Under the pieces are notes generated by a model. It did no database searches, was not told the DNA's origin, and was given only the letters and a program-made list of their open reading frames with translations. DNA of 50,125 nt from an uncultured Bacteroidota bacterium (lineage in GTDB: Bacteria; Bacteroidota; Bacteroidia; Bacteroidales; FEN-979), in assembly GCA_937900965.1 (NCBI GenBank), contig CALCGJ010000178.1, positions 1 to 50,125 on the forward strand, written 5' to 3'. The position numbers and the translations under genes are program-made. Below, in pieces: positions 9,029 to 16,705 of this stretch. Numbering within the stretch: the first letter of the stretch is position 1; every line of letters begins with the position of its first letter.

Positions 9029-10294
9029 TTAAATTCCAAACGACTTATGCACAACCGTCTGCTTTGTGTCTATGATTCCGGCAGGATCCCTGACACGGAA
9101 TATGAACAACCCTTCCGGAAGATAGTCAATCTCATAGAACTTTACAATATACTCGGCATCTTTGTTGACACTTTTGCGGAATACAACCTGCCCGTGCATG
9201 TTGATGATGGTGAGTTCAAGCATCCCGGTATACGGATGACGTATCTTCATGAAAAATCGGTAGAAAAATGGATTGGGTGAGATCACTACAGGATTGTCAA
9301 AAAGATCGTCTGTTGGAATTGATTGGCGAACCATGGTATTTGGGAAACTTTCCCATAAATCAAAGAGATACCCTCCCGATGAAGCCCCGGCCGCAATGTA
9401 ACCGGTATTGTTAATAACAAAACTTACCCCGTATCCACGCCCCGAACCTGGAAACCGATCGAGCTGTGTCCAGCTGTTCAGGACAGGATCAAACTCCCAG
9501 ACATCCCGCAACGGCTTGTAGCCGAAACTCACTCCGCCAATGATATACCCTTTGCCTGCAACCGAAAATCCCATCGCCCCGGTTCGCGCCTCTCCGGCCA
9601 GGTCATTCATCTGTTTCCAGGTGTTTGTGGATGGTGTATATTCCCACCAGTCTTTCAAATAGGTCTCACCGTTGTTGCCGAGCCCGATGTAAATCTTGTC
9701 ATGGATCGGAAAAGAGGTGGCATAAGCACGCCCACTGCCGGGAAGAGAAGCTTTTTGTGTCCATGTGTCGCTGTGTGAATCATACTCCCAGAGATCATTC
9801 AACGCTCCCTCAGCCCTGTCAAGGCCCCCACTTATGTATCCGCGGTTATCCGTTGAAACACCCACTGCAGCCATCCTTCCTTGTCCCGATGGAAATGAAG
9901 TGCGTGTACTCCAGACATTACTGTTCTGATCCCAAACCAATAACTGATAATTCAGCCCATTTGGCCCTCCTCCTGTGGTGATGAAGGCTTTACTGCCAAT
10001 CACAAAAGCAGCGCTTCCGCGAAGTGGCAATGGAAGATCCGATTTGAAACTCCAGGTGTTACTTCCGGGATCATACTCTTGCAAATCCTGGAGGAGATTG
10101 TCGCCCAAACCGCTGGTGCCTGACGCAATGTATCCTTTGTCGCCAATAGAAAACCCGACGGTTTGCAGCCGGGGTGGAGAAGCAAAATCCGCGCGGTGAG
10201 CCCATGACGATTCCTGGGCATAGATTACATCCATACCTGCCGCTAACCATAAACTAACCGCGAGCAGTAAGAGTCCCGATAACTTTAATAACAT
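9029..10294 (-). CDS. Kelch-repeat protein with T9SS sorting domain
   Basis: This 421-residue protein has a signal peptide (about residues 1-26, ending IYAQ). Kelch repeats follow (about 30-320), with the recurring pattern GYI.GG..... LWEYD...NTWT. A T9SS type A sorting domain closes it (about 340-421), starting around VVISPNPF and containing LTIINMHGQVVF and LPEGLFIFRVRD. It should be exported by T9SS and either anchored on the surface or released. The kelch propeller probably binds another protein or a glycan. PorX, a T9SS regulator, is encoded at 40804. Confidence 0.85.
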   Translation of the reverse strand: MLLKLSGLLLLAVSLWLAAGMDVIYAQESSWAHRADFASPPRLQTVGFSIGDKGYIASGTSGLGDNLLQDLQEYDPGSNTWSFKSDLPLPLRGSAAFVIGSKAFITTGGGPNGLNYQLLVWDQNSNVWSTRTSFPSGQGRMAAVGVSTDNRGYISGGLDRAEGALNDLWEYDSHSDTWTQKASLPGSGRAYATSFPIHDKIYIGLGNNGETYLKDWWEYTPSTNTWKQMNDLAGEARTGAMGFSVAGKGYIIGGVSFGYKPLRDVWEFDPVLNSWTQLDRFPGSGRGYGVSFVINNTGYIAAGASSGGYLFDLWESFPNTMVRQSIPTDDLFDNPVVISPNPFFYRFFMKIRHPYTGMLELTIINMHGQVVFRKSVNKDAEYIVKFYEIDYLPEGLFIFRVRDPAGIIDTKQTVVHKSFGI

Positions 10295-10388
10295 AATCTC
10301 GGCGCTGATAACTGCACCTTGGGAACAAATATAATAGGAGAGAATCTTTGTTTATGGCGTGATTTCAGGACTTATGAACCGTGGATTG

Positions 10389-10952
10389 TTAATTCAAAGC
10401 CGGGTCTGGCGGGAAGTTAGCCCAGATAGCATAATCATTTCCCATGTTTTTCAGGTAGTTCGACCAGAGATCTTCAGGCTCATTGTTGATAACTTCGCTA
10501 ACCGAAGCCTGCGATAATACCCACGATTTTTCTCCAATCTCCCGGTCAAGCTGGTCGGGATTCCACCCTGAATAACCCAGGAAAAACCGGATCTGGGTCT
10601 CTCTCATCTCTCCGGCCTCCATCATGTTGCGGATCACATCAATATCTCCTCCCCAGAAAAGACCATCCATGATCCGCAAGCTGTTCTCAATTTCGGGAAT
10701 TGTGTGAATGAAGAAAATACTGTCAGTCTTTACCGGCCCTCCAAGGTATACAGGATAATCAAATCCGGAGAACCCCTTGATCACTTCGTCGAGACGCACC
10801 TCAATAGGTTTGTTTACAATCACGCCAAAGGTGCCATCTTCGTTGTGTTCGGCTAACAGGACCACCGACTGACGAAAATAAAAGTCCTTTAATGAGGGCT
10901 CCGAGATCAGGATAATCCCCTGTTTTGGTTTGATGATCTTCCGCTCTGTCAT
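10389..10952 (-). CDS. YqgE/AlgH family protein
   Basis: This 187-residue protein is a member of the YqgE/AlgH (DUF179) family, conserved but biochemically undefined. Visible family features are KPKQGIILISEPSLKDFYF.RSVVLL near the start, NKPIEVRL, the YLGGPV motif (about residue 80) and FFLGYSGWNPDQLDREI (about 130). MTERKII (ATG at 10952) is preferred over the upstream in-frame start at 11003, because it begins at the conserved region and lies downstream of a good promoter. It is transcribed divergently from murL. Confidence 0.88.
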   Translation of the reverse strand: MTERKIIKPKQGIILISEPSLKDFYFRQSVVLLAEHNEDGTFGVIVNKPIEVRLDEVIKGFSGFDYPVYLGGPVKTDSIFFIHTIPEIENSLRIMDGLFWGGDIDVIRNMMEAGEMRETQIRFFLGYSGWNPDQLDREIGEKSWVLSQASVSEVINNEPEDLWSNYLKNMGNDYAIWANFPPDPALN

Positions 10953-10966
10953 ATTCGAAATTTTGT

Positions 10967-10974
10967 TACATTTG
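10967..10974 (+). promoter_or_regulatory. Bacteroidota -7 box upstream of murL
   Basis: TACATTTG matches the TAnnTTTG consensus of the Bacteroidota primary sigma factor. It lies 32 bp before the ATG at 11007. It interleaves with the opposite-strand box at 10989-10996, so the murL and yqgE promoters face back to back. Confidence 0.6.
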
Positions 10975-10988
10975 CGAGAGCCTCCAGG

Positions 10989-10996
10989 CAAATATA
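10989..10996 (-). promoter_or_regulatory. Bacteroidota -7 box upstream of yqgE/algH
   Basis: On the minus strand the sequence reads TATATTTG, a perfect TAnnTTTG match. It lies 36 bp before the chosen ATG at 10952, which supports that start over the upstream one at 11003. Confidence 0.65.
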
Positions 10997-11006
10997 ATAC
11001 CAATTG

Positions 11007-12581
11007 ATGGAGAAGTCAAACCGTCAGGACAAATTCCTGCAACTCAGGGATGAATATGCATTTTTTTCCTACGAAGGATATGACTACAGCTACTCAGTTC
11101 ATGGATTGGATATTCGTTTCTATTTCAACCTGGCTGATAAATATCGTTTTTCACCTACTGCCTTTATCCCAACTAAATCATTCTTCATCCCCGAACACGA
11201 GATCATGGACCTTCTCCCAAACCTGGTCTTTCACCTGGGATTGATTGAATTGATAAGCTATTGGAAAGCTGCGTGTCCGCCTCAGCTCATCATTAAACCT
11301 CATGCCCTCACTCCCGACCAGGTGACATGGTGGAAAAAATGCTGGTTCAATGGCCTCGGAGAGTTCTTCTACCTCAACTCCATCTCCACAGATATAGACA
11401 ACTTCCTTGAGATAAAGGTTGCTTCTGATGATCAACTGGACCCGGTTCAATGCTCCTTAAAGCCTGATGTGATAGTTCCGGTAGGAGGGGGGAAGGATTC
11501 AGTGGTAACCCTTGAGATCCTCAGGAAGATTCCCGGTGTAACGCCACTGATCGTCAATCCACGGGGAGCAAGTGTTCATAGCATATTCGTGGCTGGATTT
11601 GGTCACGCAGGGATGATTGGGATCAATCGATCTATCGACCCTCTCCTCCTGCAACTCAATGCTGAGGGCTTCCTCAATGGTCATACCCCTTTTTCAGCGA
11701 TGCTGGCCTTTGTTAGTATCCTCACTGCCGTCATCTCGGGGAAGAAATATATTGCCCTCTCAAATGAATCCAGCGCCAACGAAACCACCATCCCGGGTCT
11801 CCCGGTTAATCATCAGTACTCTAAGACATATGAATTCGAAGAGGATTTTCGGAGCTATGTAAATACATGGATCTGCCCCGAAGTCAACTATTTCAGCTTC
11901 CTGCGTCCCCTCAATGAAATCCAGATCACCAGCCTCTTTACGCGTTATCCTAATTACTTCCCTGTATTCAAAAGTTGCAATGTAGGCAGCAAAACCGATT
12001 CATGGTGTGGAAAATGCGCAAAATGCCTCTTTACCTTTATTATGCTTGCACCTTTCGTGAAGCCGGAACAACTGATCGGAATATTTCACAGTGACCTTCT
12101 TAACGACATCACACTGAAGCCAATCCTCAACCAGCTTACTGGGATAGCCTCCGAAAAACCCTTCGAATGCGTAGGAACTATCGCCGAAGTAAACGCCGCC
12201 CTGCAAGAAACAATAAATCAGTATGGGAATAACCCCCTTCCCTCCCTGCTCCACTATTATGCTGGTTTAAACCCAGTTGTCATTGCGAGGAGCCGAAGCT
12301 GCGAGGGAACCGAAGCAGAAGCGACGAAGCAACCTCGTACCGAACCGACTCTAAGCGACCGGGAGACGAAGCAACCTCCCGGCACCCACCTCACAACCTC
12401 ACAATTGCCACGTCACTCCGTTCCTCGCAATGACATTACTCACAAACTCACCAGTTCACAAACTCACCAGTTCACCAGTTCACCACCTCACCACCTCACC
12501 ACCTTTTTAAAAGCCTGGGACTCTCAAAACTTCCTCCCTCCTCACTTCGAAGAGCTGTTGAAAGGAGCTCTCAATGGTTGA
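11007..12581 (+). CDS. murL: UDP-MurNAc-L-Ala-L-Glu epimerase (MurL), with in-frame repeat insertion
   Basis: MurL epimerises the terminal L-Glu of UDP-MurNAc-L-Ala-L-Glu to D-Glu using ATP, a reaction described from Xanthomonas oryzae. This 524-residue protein shows VPVGGGKDSVV (about residues 158-167), a PP-loop-like nucleotide site that fits AMP-forming chemistry. Other features are SNESSANE (about 250) and a Cys cluster CNVGSKTDSWCGKCAKC (about 325-341). The start is ATG 11007; a TTG precedes it by one codon. The next gene is the partner ligase MurD2, overlapping by 8 bp. Residues about 425-500 are not family sequence. They are encoded by a GTCATTGCGAGG palindromic repeat plus a CTCACCAGTT tandem repeat, after which a helix (FLKAWDSQ...) resumes. 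Whether the enzyme tolerates this insert is unproven. Confidence 0.85.
   Translation: MEKSNRQDKFLQLRDEYAFFSYEGYDYSYSVHGLDIRFYFNLADKYRFSPTAFIPTKSFFIPEHEIMDLLPNLVFHLGLIELISYWKAACPPQLIIKPHALTPDQVTWWKKCWFNGLGEFFYLNSISTDIDNFLEIKVASDDQLDPVQCSLKPDVIVPVGGGKDSVVTLEILRKIPGVTPLIVNPRGASVHSIFVAGFGHAGMIGINRSIDPLLLQLNAEGFLNGHTPFSAMLAFVSILTAVISGKKYIALSNESSANETTIPGLPVNHQYSKTYEFEEDFRSYVNTWICPEVNYFSFLRPLNEIQITSLFTRYPNYFPVFKSCNVGSKTDSWCGKCAKCLFTFIMLAPFVKPEQLIGIFHSDLLNDITLKPILNQLTGIASEKPFECVGTIAEVNAALQETINQYGNNPLPSLLHYYAGLNPVVIARSRSCEGTEAEATKQPRTEPTLSDRETKQPPGTHLTTSQLPRHSVPRNDITHKLTSSQTHQFTSSPPHHLTTFLKAWDSQNFLPPHFEELLKGALNG
12279..12434. repeat. Palindromic GTCATTGCGAGG element inside murL
   Basis: The element starts GTCATTGCGAGG (12279-12290) and ends with its exact inverse complement CCTCGCAATGAC (12423-12434). 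The 156 bp equal 52 codons, so the reading frame is kept. Inside are repeats of the GAAGC.GACGAAGCAAC type. Related copies lie in the genes at 16706 and 47124. Confidence 0.85.
12435..12506. repeat. CTCACCAGTTCAC tandem repeat inside murL
   Basis: Irregular tandem copies of CTCACCAGTTCAC and CACCACCT are read in frame as Thr, Ser, His and Pro-rich sequence. The same words form the intergenic repeat at 21282-21331. Confidence 0.75.
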
Positions 12582-13974
12582 TATCCTCCGCCGGCATATG
12601 GAAGGGAAAAAAATCCTCCTGCTTGGTTTCGGCAGGGAAGGGGAGTCGTCATATCGTGTGATCAGGAAATTGTGGCCCGAACAAAAGATATGGATAGCCG
12701 ATTCCAATCCCGATGTAATGCATAACAGCCTCTTACAGGAGGATCACAATCTTGAATTGTATTGTGGGCAGCATTACCTCGAAGCATTGAATCGTGTTGA
12801 TCTTATTCTGAGGTCTCCCGGGATCTCCGTGAACAAACTGAATATACCGGTCGACAGATCAAAAATCACCTCTCAAACTGACCTGTTCCTGGAAGCATAT
12901 GCCCATCAGGTAACCGGCATCACGGGAACCAAAGGGAAGAGCACAACAAGCAGCCTGATTGCCCACATCCTTACGCTGGCCGGGAGAGATACCATCCTAC
13001 TCGGGAACATCGGCACCCCGGCCTGGCATTTCCTCGACAGGATCACCCCACAAACACTGGTCGTAGATGAGCTATCCTCGCACCAGTTGGAGTACATTCA
13101 CCATGGGCCGCATATCGCATTGTTACTCAATATTTTCGAAGAGCACCTCGATGCTTATTCCTCCTACCTCGAATACCAGCAGGCGAAGATGAAGATCACC
13201 ACCACCCAAACCTCCAATGATTTCCTCCTCTACAACGCCGACGACCCCCTGATCACCCATCACCTCCAATTATCACCACGGCACCACGGCACCACGGCAC
13301 TCCCATCCCTTATCCCTATATCCATGCTGCAGCGCTTCAACACCGGCGCCTTCAAACGAAATGGAGAGCTTGTAATCTGGACGCCGGGGCGAAACGAATT
13401 GGTCCTCAGAGATATTCACAACCGCTACCTGAAAGGGGAACACAATCTGCGCAACATCCTGTTCGCTGTTGCAACTTGCTGGCTTCACGGAGTGTCAGAA
13501 GAGGCTATCCTCGATGGACTGGCTTCATTCAAAGGGTTGGCCCACCGTATGGAGGAACTGGGGTGCCATCATGATATTTTTTGGGTGAACGACTCCATCG
13601 CCACTATCCCCGAAGCGTGCATTGCCGCCATGCAAGCCTTGCCCAATGTGGATACCCTGATCCTGGGGGGATTCGACAGGGGGATCAGTTACGAATTGTT
13701 GGCGGGGTTTTTGGTTCAGAACCCTGTTCGGACACTGATTTTTGTTGGAGCTGCCGGCCAAAGGATCGGTACTGAGGTTGAAAAGAGAGACAAAACAATA
13801 AAAACCAGGAAAAAGCTGTTCTACATCAACCGGTTTGACTACTTGCTGCCACTGGCACTTGAGAATACCCGGCCCGGAACTACCTGCCTTCTCTCACCGG
13901 CAGCTTCCAGCTACGATGAATTTCGCAGCTTCGAAGAGCGTGGCTTCCGTTTCCGGCAACTGATAACTGGATGA
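12574..13974 (+). CDS. murD2: UDP-MurNAc-L-Ala--L-Glu ligase (MurD2)
   Basis: This 466-residue Mur ligase would add L-Glu, rather than D-Glu, to UDP-MurNAc-L-Ala; MurL then epimerises it. An N-terminal UDP-binding Rossmann domain opens with ILLLGFGREG (about residues 14-23). The ATP loop is GTKGKSTTS (118-126), followed by DELSSHQLE and LNIFEEHLD. The C-terminal Mur domain contains FKGLAHRMEE and WVNDSIAT. Its start overlaps the murL stop by 8 bp, which implies coupled translation. The neighbouring MurL is the main reason to call MurD2 rather than MurD. A CCACGGCA repeat (three units, 13276-13299) adds about 8 codons near residues 235-242. A tandem repeat begins at the stop codon. Confidence 0.82.
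   Translation: MVDILRRHMEGKKILLLGFGREGESSYRVIRKLWPEQKIWIADSNPDVMHNSLLQEDHNLELYCGQHYLEALNRVDLILRSPGISVNKLNIPVDRSKITSQTDLFLEAYAHQVTGITGTKGKSTTSSLIAHILTLAGRDTILLGNIGTPAWHFLDRITPQTLVVDELSSHQLEYIHHGPHIALLLNIFEEHLDAYSSYLEYQQAKMKITTTQTSNDFLLYNADDPLITHHLQLSPRHHGTTALPSLIPISMLQRFNTGAFKRNGELVIWTPGRNELVLRDIHNRYLKGEHNLRNILFAVATCWLHGVSEEAILDGLASFKGLAHRMEELGCHHDIFWVNDSIATIPEACIAAMQALPNVDTLILGGFDRGISYELLAGFLVQNPVRTLIFVGAAGQRIGTEVEKRDKTIKTRKKLFYINRFDYLLPLALENTRPGTTCLLSPAASSYDEFRSFEERGFRFRQLITG
13276..13299 (+). repeat. Three CCACGGCA units inside murD2
   Basis: Three perfect 8-bp units total 24 bp, which keeps the frame although the unit is not a multiple of three. It encodes HHGTTALP-type residues in a likely surface loop between the ATP and C-terminal domains. 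Confidence 0.7.
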
Positions 13975-14108
13975 CTGGATGACTGGATGACTGGATAACT
14001 GGATAACTGGATAACTGGATGACTGGATGACTGGATGACTGGATCCTGGATCCTTGATCCTCAGTACTTGAACCTTGAACCTTGAACCTTGACTCTTGAA
14101 CCTGAACC
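13967..14108. repeat. GGATGACT / ACCTTGA tandem repeats
   Basis: About nine 10-bp units of GGATGACTGG and GGATAACTGG run from the murD2 stop codon to about 14044. GATCCT and AACCTTGA units follow. The array fills the spacer before the glucosaminidase gene. Units are too short and spacerless to be CRISPR. Confidence 0.85.
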
Positions 14109-14109
14109 T

Positions 14110-15078
14110 ATGACCCTCTCATTTCACTACCTCCCTACCTCCCTACTTCCCTACTTCACCACTATCTTCCTCCTCTCATCCTTCTCTGCCAATGCTCAAT
14201 CCTCCTACGAGCAACAAGTCCTCGCCTACATCGATGCCTATAAGGGAATTGTGATCCAGGATATGCGCACATATGGAATCCCGGCCAGCATCAAACTGGC
14301 CCAGGCGATCCTTGAATCAAGAGCCGGCCAGAGCACATTGGCGAAAGAGGCCAATAACCACTTTGGGATCAAGTGCCACAAAGAGTGGTCAGGTCGGACT
14401 TACAGGATGGACGATGATGCTCCGAATGAATGTTTCCGGAGGTATGATAACCCAGTGGAGTCGTTCCGCGATCATTCTGAGTTCCTCACTTCCCGCGATC
14501 GCTACCGGTTGCTGTTTTCATTAGATATTCAGGACTACAGGGCCTGGGCAAACGGATTGAAGAGCGCAGGCTATGCTACAAACCCGAAATATCCCACCCT
14601 GCTGATTACCATCATCGAACGGTATTCCCTCAACCAGTACGACCTTCCCGAAGGAGCGGTATCAGCTGTAGCCACAACACGGGCTGATGATAACCTGATG
14701 AAGGCATACAGGTCGCTGTTTACATATTTTGCCCCCGGCCCCAACACCAGGAATATTTACCTTAACAACCATACTCAATGCACGATTGCACTGGAGGAGG
14801 ATGACCTGTTGAAGATCGCCCGCGATTTTCAGATGAAGGCGAAAGATCTGATGCAATTTAATGACCTGAAAAGGGCTGGTGGGATCAGGGAGGGGCAGGT
14901 GATTTACCTTGAGAAAAAGAAACGGAAAGCCGTTCAAAAACGGCATGTAGTTGGAAACAACCAAACAATGTGGGAGATTTCCCAGGTTTATGGCATACGT
15001 CTGGAAAACCTGTACCGCAAAAATCTTCTTCCGGAAGGGTTCGAGCCCCCTGCCGGAAAAGTATTAAGACTCAGGTAG
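14110..15078 (+). CDS. Glucosaminidase (GH73-like) with C-terminal LysM
   Basis: This 322-residue exported peptidoglycan hydrolase probably cleaves N-acetylglucosaminyl bonds. A signal peptide covers about residues 1-29 (ending ANAQ). The GH73-like domain (about 35-180) shows IPASIKLAQAILESRAGQS with the likely catalytic Glu, ANNHFGIKCH, FRRYDNPVESF and GLKSAGYATNP. C-terminal LysM-like segments (about 215-265 and 275-322) contain ARDFQMKAKDLMQFN and TMWEISQVYGIRLENLY. ATG 14110 is chosen over the TTG at 14089, which lies in a tandem repeat. Part of the signal peptide (YLPTSLLPYFTT) is encoded by a CTACCTCC repeat at 14127-14161. Its position after murL-murD2 fits wall turnover. Confidence 0.88.
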   Translation: MTLSFHYLPTSLLPYFTTIFLLSSFSANAQSSYEQQVLAYIDAYKGIVIQDMRTYGIPASIKLAQAILESRAGQSTLAKEANNHFGIKCHKEWSGRTYRMDDDAPNECFRRYDNPVESFRDHSEFLTSRDRYRLLFSLDIQDYRAWANGLKSAGYATNPKYPTLLITIIERYSLNQYDLPEGAVSAVATTRADDNLMKAYRSLFTYFAPGPNTRNIYLNNHTQCTIALEEDDLLKIARDFQMKAKDLMQFNDLKRAGGIREGQVIYLEKKKRKAVQKRHVVGNNQTMWEISQVYGIRLENLYRKNLLPEGFEPPAGKVLRLR

Positions 15079-15093
15079 TCTTTCCCTCAAATT

Positions 15094-16686
15094 GGGGCTG
15101 TCTCAAAACATCGAGACAACCCCTTTTAATTTCCACAAACGCGATAGATATCTCTTTTTTTTTTCGCTGCCACCTCCACAACTGGAACGCTTGAGCTTTT
15201 TGTATAGACTTTTTAGGATAGGAATAAACCCCGCGTTCCTAGGTTGTTCCGGCAGCAGCTGATGTGTTTTTTCTTTATTTGTTAGGATTCCAGGGCGATT
15301 AACACTCCCATTTGGCAAGGTTATGCGCTATGGAGAGTAAACCTGCTTCGATTTCAACTTTATCACATCCTGTTAGCATAAATCTCGTAAAGCCTTTGTT
15401 GTATTTTATATTCCCAAAGACCGACTCTACGTCCCAGGGCCGTTTTTTTCGGTGCCTTACTCCTTCTTCACTGAGTAATAATGCACGAGCTTTTGCTTTG
15501 AGGAGCCTGAGGTGATGATTTACTTCAATGACCCTGTTGTCGGGATTTTCATGACACATTCCCCGTAAAGGACAACCCTGACACCTCTGAGCCTGGTAGC
15601 AGGCATAGGATTGTTTACTCCCATCATAGTTTGTGCGTATTCTGTTTCCTATTCGTCTCATTGGCTGACCCATTGGGCAATAATAGCAGTCTTGTTCTTT
15701 ATTATAGTAGAGTTGGTCTGCAATAAAGGGACGCTTTTTATCAATGCCTTGCTGGTCTTTGTCGAAGTAGTTGTCTTTTACAAAAGCCTGGATATGTTTT
15801 TCTGCCAAAAACTGATAGTTCTGTTCCGAGCCATAGCCTGCATCTGCGGTAACGGTGTTTGGCATCTGTCCATTACGCATGTGATCATCTTTCATGCGCA
15901 TGAACGTTGCATCAGGATCTGTCTTGGAGTAACTGTTTCGTCCGTTAAGAATTTTTTCCTGATCTTCGTATCGATCAAGAGCACCAGGCCAGTTCGCAAT
16001 CTTCTGGGTATAATCCCAAAGCTCTTCCAATTGCTTCTTTATTCGTTCTTTATTCAGCTTAATTGATTTTCCCCATACGAAGGTGTAACGGTTTGCTTTG
16101 GATTCGATTTTGGTGCCATCGGTATAAACTTCTTTAAGGTTCACCAATCCCTCAGAAACTAACAGTTCAACTACCTGCCCAAAAACCTGCTTCAGAACTC
16201 CCTTCAGTCGTTCACTTCTGAATCGGTTAATCGTATTGTGATCAGGAGTGTTCATCCCTGAGATCCACATAAAATGAATGTTCTCCTTCAAGCATGACTC
16301 CAATCTGCGCGACGATAAGATATTGCTCAGGTAGCCAAACACAACCACCTTAAGCAACATCCTGGGATGATAGCTTGAGGTCCCTCCTCCTTTGAATTTA
16401 ACGTTTGTACGTTTTATATGTTTCATACTGCAAGTTAATCATATCTTGCAGATAATCAGGATGATAGAATATTTACTTATCAATAAGTTATTAACATTCA
16501 GCACGTTAAAGAACCAAAAAAATACATCAGCTACGGCCGGAACAACCTAGGAACGCGGGGTTTATTCCTATCCTAAAAAGTTTAGACCAAAAGCACAAGC
16601 GTTCCAGTTGTGGAGGCAGTAGCGAGGCCTGCCCGGCCTGAGGGCATTAAAAAAAATAGGGCTGCCTCGACTTTTGAGACAGCCCC
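15094..16686 (-). mobile_element. IS1182-like insertion element with about 165-bp inverted repeats
   Basis: A perfect 15-bp terminal inverted repeat, GGGGCTGTCTCAAAA, lies at 15094-15108 and in inverse at 16672-16686. Beyond the tips the two ends stay similar and inverted for about 165 bp, including TAGGATAGGAATAAACCCCG and CCTAGGTTGTTCCGG. A single transposase gene lies between. The flanking four bases (AATT left, TTAA right) do not match, so no target duplication is seen. Confidence 0.85.
15299..16426 (-). CDS. IS1182 family transposase, shortened
   Basis: This DDE transposase is 375 residues long, whereas relatives as I know them are nearer 500. Visible elements are KGGGTSSYHPRMLLKV near the start, TDGTKIE (first Asp), TADAGYGSE (second Asp), a CPLRGMC Cys motif and RPWDVESVFGNIKYNKGF (Glu). 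From family memory, three parts appear missing: about 45 N-terminal residues, a stretch after DYTQKIA (about residue 145), and a stretch after HMRNGQ (about residue 188). The joins keep the frame. All three DDE residues remain, so function cannot be excluded, but the protein is probably defective. Confidence 0.8.
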   Translation of the reverse strand: MKHIKRTNVKFKGGGTSSYHPRMLLKVVVFGYLSNILSSRRLESCLKENIHFMWISGMNTPDHNTINRFRSERLKGVLKQVFGQVVELLVSEGLVNLKEVYTDGTKIESKANRYTFVWGKSIKLNKERIKKQLEELWDYTQKIANWPGALDRYEDQEKILNGRNSYSKTDPDATFMRMKDDHMRNGQMPNTVTADAGYGSEQNYQFLAEKHIQAFVKDNYFDKDQQGIDKKRPFIADQLYYNKEQDCYYCPMGQPMRRIGNRIRTNYDGSKQSYACYQAQRCQGCPLRGMCHENPDNRVIEVNHHLRLLKAKARALLLSEEGVRHRKKRPWDVESVFGNIKYNKGFTRFMLTGCDKVEIEAGLLSIAHNLAKWEC

Positions 16687-16705
16687 TTAAGGAGGGGTCA
16701 TTAGA

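Noticed and set aside
13971-14044. Possible CRISPR array
   Set aside because: Units are 10 bp, adjacent, without unique spacers, and no cas genes are near.
15090-16690. Target duplication of the IS1182-like element
   Set aside because: The flanking four bases (AATT and TTAA) do not match, so no duplication can be claimed.
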